NCBI GenBank assembly: GCA_023461115.1
Contig: JAEWOA010000309.1
Span: 1 to 5,348 of the forward strand
Source: Actinomycetes bacterium
GTDB taxonomy: Bacteria > Actinomycetota > Actinomycetes > Actinomycetales > Cellulomonadaceae
Direction: 5' to 3'
Length of the DNA: 5,348 bases
Numbering within the stretch: position 1 is the stretch's first letter; each line of letters starts with the position of its first letter. The notes below the pieces were generated by a model. It did no database searches. It saw only the letters and a program-made list of their open reading frames with translations, and had not been told where the DNA came from. Below, piece by piece: positions 1-4,547 of this stretch. A program made the position numbers and the translations under genes.

Positions 1-557
1 ACCGGGTCGAGCTTGCCGTCGCGGGCCGCCTGCGTGAGGTTGCGGCCGAACTGGTCGAGCACGGCCGAGCCGGAGGGCTGCCCCTCCTGCGGCCCTCCGG
101 CGGCGACCGGCTCCTTGCCCTGGTAGCCCGAGACCAGCTGGATGACCTGCTGGCGCACGCGGTTCAGGTCGGCGCCCAGCTTGTTCAGCACCTGCGCGGC
201 GACGCCCTCGCCCTCGCGGATGAGGCCGAGCAGGATGTGCTCGGTGCCGATGTAGTTGTGGCCGAGCTGCAGCGCCTCGCGCAGCGACAGCTCCAGCACC
301 TTCTTGGCGCGCGGCGTGAAGGGGATGTGGCCGGACGGGGCCTGCTGGCCCTCGCCGATGATCTCCTGCACCTGCGCGCGCACGGCCTCGAGCGAGATTC
401 CGAGCGACTCCAGCGCCTTGGCGGCGACGCCCTCGCCCTCGTGGATCAACCCCAGGAGGATGTGCTCAGTGCCGATGTAGTTGTGGTTGAGCATCCGCGC
501 CTCTTCCTGGGCGAGGACGACCACCCGGCGGGCTCGGTCCGTGAATCTCTCGAACAT
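1..557 (-). CDS. clpC: ClpC ATPase, N-terminal part (cut by window edge)
   Basis: ClpC is the Hsp100/Clp AAA+ unfoldase that feeds proteins to the ClpP peptidase in the cytoplasm. Only the first 185 residues lie in the window; the family is usually about 800-850 residues, so both ATPase modules are outside. It begins MFERFTDRARRVVVLAQEEA, the family's standard start. The two Clp_N repeats are plain: HNYIGTEHILLGLI occurs at residues 25-38 and again at 100-113, each followed by a xEGEGVAA stretch. The DNA copies 244-261 and 469-486 are identical over 18 bases, so the duplication is also visible at nucleotide level. A Gly/Pro/Gln-rich linker (about 147-165) follows, then LDQFGRNLTQAARDGKLDP, the lead-in to the first AAA+ module. 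The ATG at 557 has a good ribosome binding site. The gene is divergent from the DUF218 gene and has a ClgR-like box upstream. The reading frame is clean. Identification is near certain; the C-terminal part cannot be judged. Confidence 0.97.
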   Translation of the reverse strand, partial: MFERFTDRARRVVVLAQEEARMLNHNYIGTEHILLGLIHEGEGVAAKALESLGISLEAVRAQVQEIIGEGQQAPSGHIPFTPRAKKVLELSLREALQLGHNYIGTEHILLGLIREGEGVAAQVLNKLGADLNRVRQQVIQLVSGYQGKEPVAAGGPQEGQPSGSAVLDQFGRNLTQAARDGKLDP

Positions 558-562
558 GTGCA

Positions 563-568
563 CTCCTC
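563..568 (-). promoter_or_regulatory. Ribosome binding site of clpC
   Basis: On the minus strand GAGGAG lies 5 bases before the ATG at 557. It supports that start, which also gives the canonical MFERFT N-terminus. Confidence 0.8.
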
Positions 569-645
569 ACGAGCGACGTGCTCGCCGGGTACCGCGGACC
601 TCGGGCTGGCGGTCCGGTGCGGCGTCGACGAGGCGGCGTTGTTCG

Positions 646-651
646 ATGCTA
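646..651 (-). promoter_or_regulatory. Candidate -10 element of the clpC promoter
   Basis: The minus strand reads TAGCAT here, matching the actinobacterial TAnnnT pattern. Transcription would start near 638-640, giving a leader of about 80 bases that contains the clpC ribosome binding site. The hexamer at a 17-base spacing upstream (669-674, CATATC) is a poor -35, which would fit a promoter that needs an activator. The ClgR-like box just beyond it could supply one. This is pattern matching only. Confidence 0.4.
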
Positions 652-679
652 ACGGCGGGGTGCGACGCGATATGGCCGT

Positions 680-693
680 GTTCGCCACAGGCG
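680..693. promoter_or_regulatory. ClgR-like operator (GTTCGC-N5-GCG)
   Basis: Plus-strand bases 680-685 are GTTCGC, followed by five bases (CACAG) and GCG at 691-693. This is an exact match to the motif I recall for ClgR, the Xre-family activator of clp and lon genes in Streptomyces and Corynebacterium. The box lies about 125 bases upstream of the clpC start. Measured from the predicted transcription start near 639 its centre is about -47, a normal place for an activator touching RNA polymerase. The DUF218 gene lies on the other side, about 68 bases away, and could also be affected. Nine defined bases in GC-rich DNA can match by chance, but the location upstream of clpC makes this much more credible. 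Confidence 0.6.
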
Positions 694-747
694 TGACGCG
701 CGCGGCCCAGATCGCTCGAAACGGGCATCTGTGTGGGCGCGTCGATC

Positions 748-753
748 TAGGCT
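748..753 (+). promoter_or_regulatory. Candidate -10 element for leaderless transcription of the DUF218 gene
   Basis: TAGGCT matches TAnnnT and ends 7 bases before the ATG at 761, so the transcript would begin at the A of the start codon. No Shine-Dalgarno sequence is visible in the 20 bases before that ATG, and leaderless mRNAs are common in actinobacteria. No convincing -35 is seen at 16-18 base spacing. Confidence 0.4.
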
Positions 754-760
754 GCGGCGC

Positions 761-1492
761 ATGAGCGTGACGACGAGCGAGCCCGAGGCGCAGCCCCGGC
801 CCGCCACGACGCGGCGCCGGCGGCGCTGGACCGTCGCGTTCGTCGCCCTCGGGCTCGCGGTCGTGCTCGCGCTGCCGCTGGTGTGGGTGCAGGGCGTGGG
901 CCAGACGAGGGTGCGGAGCCTGTCCACCGCGGGGCCGGCTCCGGTCGCGCTCGTGTTCGGCGCCGGGCTGCGGCCCGACGGCTCGCCGTCCACCTACCTG
1001 CGGCGCCGGCTCGACGCCGCCAAGCACTTGCTCGACGACGGCCGCGTGCAGGTCATCCTCGTCTCGGGGGACAACGGCACGCCGCACCACGACGAGCCCA
1101 CCGCGATGCGCGACTACCTCACCGGGCAGGGCGTGCCTGCGGACCGCATCGTGCTCGACTACGCGGGCTTCGACACGCACGACACCTGCGTGCGGGCGCA
1201 CGACGTCTTCGGGGTCGACGCTGCCGTGCTGCTCACGCAGAGCTACCACCTGCGCCGCGCGCTGTTCTCGTGCGGCGCGGCGGGCATCGCCTCGACGGGG
1301 GTCGGTGTGTCGGCCGAGAGCGTGCAGCCCCGGCAGGCGCTCAATTGGCGGCTCCGCGAGGTCCCCGCGTCCTACAAGGCGTGGTGGGACGCGCTCACGG
1401 GCCGCGAGCCGGTGTACCGGGGCCCGCGCGAGACGGGCGTGCAGGACGCGCTGGACACAGGCGACACGAGCGACACGAGCGACACGGGCTGA
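761..1492 (+). CDS. SanA/YdcF-type DUF218 membrane-anchored protein
   Basis: The 243-residue protein has an Arg-rich start (RRRRRW, 18-23), one hydrophobic helix at about 24-44, and then a DUF218 domain at about 60-215. This suggests an N-in anchor with the domain outside the membrane. Family landmarks are visible: FGAGLRPDG (66-74), SGDNGTPHHDEPTAM (102-116), DYAGFDTHDTC (133-143) and LTQSYHLRRAL (158-168). They line the pocket of the conserved fold. E. coli SanA is linked to vancomycin exclusion at high temperature, and other members are tied to cell-envelope functions, but the chemistry is not settled, so no reaction is assigned. C143 and C171 could pair outside the cell. The tail (about 216-243) is polar and ends in a short DTGDTSDTSDTG repeat. 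ATG 761 is preferred over in-frame GTG 731, which would add ten residues (MWARRSRLRR) and also lacks a ribosome binding site. The gene converges on the metallopeptidase gene, with 28 bases between stop codons. Confidence 0.88.
   Translation: MSVTTSEPEAQPRPATTRRRRRWTVAFVALGLAVVLALPLVWVQGVGQTRVRSLSTAGPAPVALVFGAGLRPDGSPSTYLRRRLDAAKHLLDDGRVQVILVSGDNGTPHHDEPTAMRDYLTGQGVPADRIVLDYAGFDTHDTCVRAHDVFGVDAAVLLTQSYHLRRALFSCGAAGIASTGVGVSAESVQPRQALNWRLREVPASYKAWWDALTGREPVYRGPRETGVQDALDTGDTSDTSDTG
1453..1488 (+). repeat. Four imperfect 9-base tandem repeats inside the DUF218 gene
   Basis: The units read GGACACAGG (1453-1461), CGACACGAG (1462-1470), CGACACGAG (1471-1479) and CGACACGGG (1480-1488). The middle two are identical. 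They are in frame and encode the DTG/DTS units at the extreme C-terminus, so copy-number change would lengthen or shorten the tail by three residues without breaking the frame. Confidence 0.85.
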
Positions 1493-1520
1493 GCGCGCGG
1501 TCAGGCGCGGGCCGCGGCGG

Positions 1521-2630
1521 CTAGAGCCCCGGCTCGCACGTGCCCTGGCCCAACAGCGCGAGGCCCGCCAGGTCCCCGGCGCCGAACTCCCGCACCCCGG
1601 CCACGGCGCGCGGGTTCATGAGCTCGGCCGGGTCGTCGACGTGGTCGAGCCCGACGACGTGCGCGAGCTCGTGCATGACCACCGCGGTGGCGTCCGGTGT
1701 GACCGCGAGCTGAGGCGCGTCCAGCGACACCGCCCCGCTGACGTTGTAGAGCACGCCCGCGTAGGCCACGCGCTCGGGGCCGCCGCGGCCCGCGGTGTCG
1801 CCCGAGAGCGCGGGGTTGGCGTCGGGGGTGTCCCAGGAGATGAGCACGGGCGCCCACCGCGGCCCGTACCGGGCCGAGTCCATGAGGGGGCGCTCGCCCT
1901 CGGGGGACGGCTGCTCGTCGGTGGGCCCGTCGTCGACGAACACCAGGCCGGTCGCGTCCGAGATCGCTTTCACCGCGCCGGCGATCATGGCGGCGCCGTT
2001 CTTGGGCGCGCTGCCGCCGACGACGTAGTGGATCGGCCGGCAGGGGTCCCACGCGACGGGACGGCCGTCCTCCTGGACGTCGAAGAACGCGTAGGAGGCG
2101 CTCGTGGTCCCCGGCGCGGGGGGCTGGCCGAGCGGGACGGAGCCGGCCTCGTACCCGGGCGGCGGGTAGCCGAGCTCGGTGCGCCGAGCCGCGAGCCGTG
2201 TGAGGTCGGGCGCGACGCCCTCCTCGACGCGCGCGGGGAGCCAGGGCAGGAGGTTGCGGCCGTCGAGCCAGAGCTTGGCCTCGACCGACCCTGCGACGGC
2301 CGCGACGACGCACACCAGGAAGGCGACCGTCCGGCGGCCCAGGAGCGGGCGGCGCGCCGTGCCGAGCGAGGCTTGCAGCCGTAGCTCGACGAGGCGCTCG
2401 TCGGACAGGTCGGGCCGCCGCTGCTGGGGGATCTGCGTGACGGGCCAGGCGCCCGTGTTGCCGGACAGGGCGCGTTGGCCGCGCGCCTCGCCGACGGCCC
2501 ATTGACGCGCGGAGTCGTCGCCCCGGTTCGGGGCGGGCTGCCACGAGGTGGTCGGCCACGAGGTGGTCGGCTCAGGCGGGCTGGCGTCCGGCTGCTCGGG
2601 CTCGCTCACCGACCGCTCGTCGCCCCCCAT
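1521..2630 (-). CDS. Membrane-anchored matrixin-like zinc metallopeptidase
   Basis: The 369-residue protein carries HELAHVVGLDH at 320-330, the metzincin signature: H320, H324 and H330 as zinc ligands, E321 as catalytic base, and M338 in PAELM as the likely Met-turn. The spacing favours a matrixin-type (M10) catalytic domain at about 178-365. Residues 1-98 are polar, rich in Pro, Ser, Thr and Glu and probably disordered. One hydrophobic helix at about 101-118 (TVAFLVCVVAAVAGSV) follows a basic stretch (RR 93-94, RR 99-100). This predicts a single-pass protein with a cytoplasmic tail and an outer-face peptidase. C197 (WDPC) and C365 (GTCEPGL) flank the domain and could form a disulfide. No cysteine-switch propeptide is seen. 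The substrate is unknown. The start is set by a strong ribosome binding site just upstream; the much longer open frame beyond 2630 is the shadow of the HAD gene. It is divergent from the HAD gene (90 bases) and convergent with the DUF218 gene. Confidence 0.88.
   Translation of the reverse strand: MGGDERSVSEPEQPDASPPEPTTSWPTTSWQPAPNRGDDSARQWAVGEARGQRALSGNTGAWPVTQIPQQRRPDLSDERLVELRLQASLGTARRPLLGRRTVAFLVCVVAAVAGSVEAKLWLDGRNLLPWLPARVEEGVAPDLTRLAARRTELGYPPPGYEAGSVPLGQPPAPGTTSASYAFFDVQEDGRPVAWDPCRPIHYVVGGSAPKNGAAMIAGAVKAISDATGLVFVDDGPTDEQPSPEGERPLMDSARYGPRWAPVLISWDTPDANPALSGDTAGRGGPERVAYAGVLYNVSGAVSLDAPQLAVTPDATAVVMHELAHVVGLDHVDDPAELMNPRAVAGVREFGAGDLAGLALLGQGTCEPGL
2541..2570. repeat. Perfect 15-base tandem duplication in the metallopeptidase gene
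   Basis: CCACGAGGTGGTCGG occurs at 2541-2555 and again, identical, at 2556-2570. On the minus strand it encodes PTTSW twice (residues 21-30) in the disordered cytoplasmic tail. The perfect match suggests a recent slippage event that kept the frame. Confidence 0.92.
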
Positions 2631-2634
2631 GGCC

Positions 2635-2642
2635 ACCTCCCC
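2635..2642 (-). promoter_or_regulatory. Ribosome binding site that fixes the metallopeptidase start
   Basis: On the minus strand this reads GGGGAGGT, ending 4 bases before the ATG at 2630. It is the only strong Shine-Dalgarno in the region and decides the start at 2630 within a much longer open frame. Confidence 0.82.
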
Positions 2643-2649
2643 GCCGGGC

Positions 2650-2655
2650 AGGCTA
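2650..2655 (-). promoter_or_regulatory. Candidate -10 element of the metallopeptidase promoter
   Basis: The minus strand reads TAGCCT, within GCTAGCCTG. Transcription would begin near 2643, directly before the ribosome binding site, giving a very short leader. The same nine bases, GCTAGCCTG, occur upstream of the LysR gene. No clear -35 is visible. An inverted repeat CGGGC-N6-GCCCG (2645-2649 and 2656-2660) surrounds the element. Confidence 0.35.
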
Positions 2656-2707
2656 GCCCGACGGGCGCGCGGCCGGATTCGGATTGGCGGCGCGTCGCCC
2701 GTCGAGG

Positions 2708-2712
2708 GGAGG
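2708..2712 (+). promoter_or_regulatory. Ribosome binding site that fixes the GTG start of the HAD gene
   Basis: GGAGG ends 8 bases before the GTG at 2721. The next in-frame GTG (2730) would be 17 bases away, too far. The site therefore favours 2721, which also gives the usual short N-terminus before HAD motif I. Confidence 0.78.
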
Positions 2713-2720
2713 ATGAAGTT

Positions 2721-3524
2721 GTGGCTGATGTGCGCGTGATCGCCTTGGACATGGACGGCTCGTTGCTGGACGACGACAAGCGCGTGCCTCCGGACTTCTG
2801 GCCCCTGCTCGACGAGTTGGCCGCGCGCGGCATCGTGGTCGCGCCCGCGTCGGGCCGGCAGTACGCGACGTTGCGCGCGCAGTTCGGCCGCGACGACCTG
2901 GTGTACATCGCGGAGAACGGCGCGTACGTGGTGCGCGACGGCGCGGAGGTCGCCTCCGACGTGGTGGCGACGACGACCGCGCGCGCGGTGGTGGGCGCGG
3001 TGCGGGAGGCGGTCGCCTCGTCGGGCCTGGATCTCGGCACGGTGCTGTGCGGCAAGCGCTCGGCGTACATCGAGCGGGTCGACGAGCCGTTCGTCGCGCA
3101 GGTGCGCCCGTATTACGCGCTGCTCGAGGCGGTCGGCGACCTGTCGGCTGTGGACGACGACGTGCTCAAGGTCGCGGTGTACGACTTCGGGGACGCCGAG
3201 CGGGGCGCTGGGCCGTTGCTCGGGCGGTTCGACGACGAGGCGCGCGTGCTCGTCTCGGGCAGGCATTGGGTGGACGTGATGTCCCCGACCGCGGACAAGG
3301 GCACGGCCCTACGCGCGGTGCAGCGCGAGCTGGGCGTGACGCCCGAGCAGACGATGGCGTTCGGCGACTACTTCAACGACCTCGGGATGCTGGCGGCCGC
3401 GCACTGGTCGTACGCCATGGCCAACGCGCATCCGGACGTGCGGGCGGCCGCTCGCTTCGTGGCGCCGAGCAACAACGACAACGGTGTGGTCCGCACGATC
3501 CGCGAGGTGCTGGGCCTGCGCTGA
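2721..3524 (+). CDS. Cof-type HAD-IIB family phosphatase
   Basis: The 267-residue protein matches the usual Cof/YidA-type length of about 270. It is a cytoplasmic HAD-superfamily hydrolase that removes phosphate from small phosphorylated metabolites such as sugar phosphates; the exact substrate cannot be read from the sequence. All four HAD motifs are present. Motif I is DMDGSLL, with nucleophile D10 and acid/base D12. Motif II is PASGR, with S44. Motif III is ADKGTAL, with K193. Motif IV is GDYFNDLGML, with D216 and D220 for magnesium. The C2-type cap lies between motifs II and III (about 80-185), as in subclass IIB. ENGAYVV (65-71) is also typical. Translation starts at GTG 2721. Longer open-frame extensions upstream cross the divergent metallopeptidase start and lack family residues. 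The gene converges on the LysR gene, 26 bases between stop codons, with hairpins in between. There is no partner in an operon, so context does not narrow the substrate. Confidence 0.93.
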   Translation: MADVRVIALDMDGSLLDDDKRVPPDFWPLLDELAARGIVVAPASGRQYATLRAQFGRDDLVYIAENGAYVVRDGAEVASDVVATTTARAVVGAVREAVASSGLDLGTVLCGKRSAYIERVDEPFVAQVRPYYALLEAVGDLSAVDDDVLKVAVYDFGDAERGAGPLLGRFDDEARVLVSGRHWVDVMSPTADKGTALRAVQRELGVTPEQTMAFGDYFNDLGMLAAAHWSYAMANAHPDVRAAARFVAPSNNDNGVVRTIREVLGLR

Positions 3525-3531
3525 CCCGGCA

Positions 3532-3548
3532 CGCGAGGCGGCCTCGCG
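3532..3548. terminator. GC hairpin between convergent HAD and LysR genes
   Basis: CGCGAGG (3532-3538) pairs with CCTCGCG (3542-3548) around a CGG loop: seven perfect GC-rich pairs starting 8 bases after the HAD stop codon. No T-tract follows on either strand, as is common for actinobacterial hairpin terminators. Being symmetrical, it could act on both transcripts. Function is inferred from position. Confidence 0.5.
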
Positions 3549-3560
3549 CGCTAGGCGCGC
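3546..3560. terminator. Second hairpin, spanning the LysR stop codon
   Basis: GCGCGC (3546-3551) and GCGCGC (3555-3560) can pair around a TAG loop. The LysR stop codon (CTA on the plus strand, 3551-3553) lies inside it. The first three bases overlap the neighbouring hairpin, so the two structures exclude each other. It may be an alternative terminator, but alternating GC also arises easily by chance in this DNA. Confidence 0.3.
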
Positions 3561-4459
3561 GCAGCGGCCTGGAGCGCGGCGAACGTGGCGGCCACCGCGG
3601 GCACTCGGAGCAGGTCGGGCGTGGTGACCGCGTGGATGTCGCGGACCGTGGTGGCGCGCGCGGGCCGCACGACGACGCCGGGGTGCCGCTCGGCGGTGGG
3701 CCCGACGAGCGCGGGCAGGAGCGCGACGCCGAGGCCGGCGGCGACGAGCGCGAGGACCGCGACGTAGTCGTCGGTGGCGTACCCGATGCGCGGGGTGAAG
3801 CCGTGCGCGTCGGCGGTGGCGAGCAGGTGTCCGCGGCAGCGCGGGCAGCCGGCGATCCACTCCTCGTCGGCGAGGGCGTCGAGGTGTACTTCGGGGTGCG
3901 CCGCGAGCGGGTGGCCGGCGGGGAGCGCGACAGTCGTCGGGTCGTCGAGGAGGTGCCGCGTGACCAGGCCGGACAGGTCGTCCTCGCCGCGGCCCAGGCT
4001 CACGCCGGGGTAAGCGAACGTGAGCGCGACGTCGCATGCGCCCTCGCGCAGCAGGCGCAGCGAGTCGGGCGGCTCGACTTCGTCGAGCGTCACGGAGAGT
4101 CCGGGGTGGCGGACGCGCAGCGCGGCGAGCGCGCGCGGCACGATCGTCGCGGACGACGAGGGGAATGCGACGAGCCGCACGGTCCCGGCCCGCAGGCCGG
4201 TGAGCGCGGCGATCTCGGCGTCGGCGGCGCGCAGGCTCGAGGTGACGGCGGCTCCGTGCCGGGCGAGCACCTCGCCGGCTTCGGTGAGCCGGACTGCGCG
4301 GCCGGAGCGGTCCAGGAGCGCGGCGCCGAGGCGCCGCTCGAGGCGCCGGACGTGCTGGCTGACGGCGGGCTGCCCGACGCCGAGCTGCGCGGCGGCGCCG
4401 GTGATGGTCCCGGCATCCTGGATGGCGCGCAGCATCCGCAGGGAGGCGACGTCGAGCAT
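3551..4459 (-). CDS. LysR-type transcriptional regulator
   Basis: The 302-residue protein has the standard LysR length and layout. The winged helix-turn-helix occupies about residues 1-62, with the core TITGAAAQLGVGQPAVSQHVRRLERRLGA at about 18-46 and the usual wing RSGRAVRLTEAG (51-62). A linker helix follows (about 63-88), then the two-lobed effector domain (about 92-300). That domain has FPSSSATIVPRAL (99-111) at the position of a first ligand-contacting strand and LVAAGLGVALLPALV (238-252) at the usual second-lobe site. A CPRC pair of cysteines at 205-208 in the second lobe is unusual for the family at large. ATG 4459 is set by a strong AAGGAGG site; an in-frame ATG pair at 4475-4480 lies upstream of that site and is rejected. 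The gene is divergent from the PLP enzyme gene over 88 bases, and a LysR box lies between them. It probably controls that enzyme and itself. The inducer is unknown. Confidence 0.95.
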   Translation of the reverse strand: MLDVASLRMLRAIQDAGTITGAAAQLGVGQPAVSQHVRRLERRLGAALLDRSGRAVRLTEAGEVLARHGAAVTSSLRAADAEIAALTGLRAGTVRLVAFPSSSATIVPRALAALRVRHPGLSVTLDEVEPPDSLRLLREGACDVALTFAYPGVSLGRGEDDLSGLVTRHLLDDPTTVALPAGHPLAAHPEVHLDALADEEWIAGCPRCRGHLLATADAHGFTPRIGYATDDYVAVLALVAAGLGVALLPALVGPTAERHPGVVVRPARATTVRDIHAVTTPDLLRVPAVAATFAALQAAARA

Positions 4460-4466
4460 GGCGCAC

Positions 4467-4473
4467 CCTCCTT
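4467..4473 (-). promoter_or_regulatory. Ribosome binding site that fixes the LysR start
   Basis: The minus strand reads AAGGAGG, 7 bases before the ATG at 4459. This near-perfect Shine-Dalgarno selects 4459 over the in-frame ATGs at 4475-4480. It directly abuts the LysR box, so a bound regulator would cover the leader of its own message. Confidence 0.85.
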
Positions 4474-4492
4474 CCATCACTTCGTGTGATGG
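4474..4492. promoter_or_regulatory. LysR box: perfect inverted repeat with ATC-N9-GAT
   Basis: CCATCAC (4474-4480), five bases, then GTGATGG (4486-4492) form a perfect 7+7 inverted repeat. Inside it lies T-N11-A (4477 and 4489) in its extended form ATC-N9-GAT (4476-4490), the classical recognition site of LysR regulators. It lies between the LysR gene and the divergent PLP enzyme gene. If the enzyme's transcript starts at its ATG (4548), the box is centred at -65. A lone extra half site, GTGATG (4517-4522), lies 31 bases downstream, near the enzyme's -35, where the weaker activation site is usually found. The box also covers the predicted lysR transcription start, which suggests autorepression. 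Confidence 0.75.
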
Positions 4493-4494
4493 TC

Positions 4495-4500
4495 AGGCTA
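4495..4500 (-). promoter_or_regulatory. Candidate -10 element of the lysR promoter
   Basis: The minus strand reads TAGCCT, matching TAnnnT. Transcription would begin near 4488, inside the inverted repeat, so a bound regulator would block it. The nine bases GCTAGCCTG are shared with the metallopeptidase promoter. No clear -35 is visible. Confidence 0.4.
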
Positions 4501-4512
4501 GCAATCTCGCGG

Positions 4513-4541
4513 TTGCGTGATGCCGCCATGCGGCCGACGAT
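4513..4541 (+). promoter_or_regulatory. Candidate leaderless promoter of the PLP enzyme gene
   Basis: TTGCGT (4513-4518) and GACGAT (4536-4541) are separated by exactly 17 bases. The second hexamer ends 6 bases before the ATG at 4548, so the transcript would begin at the start codon. The -10 matches consensus only at its A and last T, as expected of a promoter that needs an activator. No Shine-Dalgarno precedes the ATG. The extra LysR half site GTGATG (4517-4522) overlaps the end of the -35. Confidence 0.4.
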
Positions 4542-4547
4542 CCCTGC

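Noticed and set aside
244..486. Identical 18-base copies at 244-261 and 469-486, considered as a repeat element
   Set aside because: They encode the same conserved residues in the two Clp_N repeats of ClpC, 75 codons apart, so the protein duplication explains them.
558..760. Small RNA, riboswitch or small gene in the longest intergenic stretch (203 bases)
   Set aside because: Beyond the promoter elements and the ClgR-like box I see no strong stem-loop, terminator or credible short coding frame.
1486..1529. Possible terminator between the convergent DUF218 and metallopeptidase genes (GGGCT 1486-1490 with AGCCC 1525-1529, CGCGG 1496-1500 with CCGCG 1512-1516)
   Set aside because: The stems are only five pairs, widely spaced and without a T-tract. 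Pairings of this quality are expected by chance in such GC-rich DNA.
1305..2384. Plus-strand open frame of 359 codons antisense to the metallopeptidase
   Set aside because: The opposite strand encodes the intact zinc-peptidase motif. This frame is its antisense shadow.
2631..3266. N-terminal extension of the metallopeptidase frame by 212 codons
   Set aside because: The extension runs antisense through the HAD gene and lacks any family features. The strong ribosome binding site before 2630 gives the sensible start.
4475..4480. Two in-frame ATG codons upstream of the lysR start
   Set aside because: They lie upstream of the AAGGAGG site at 4467-4473 and inside the LysR box. The family N-terminus begins at the ATG at 4459.
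3047..4489. Long plus-strand open frame of 480 codons across the HAD 3' end and all of lysR
   Set aside because: Its translation is Arg/Gly/Ala-rich with no family features, and it overlaps two well-recognised genes. It is a high-GC shadow frame.
4528..4530. ATG just upstream of the PLP enzyme gene
   Set aside because: It is out of frame with the enzyme, and its own frame shows no recognisable protein.
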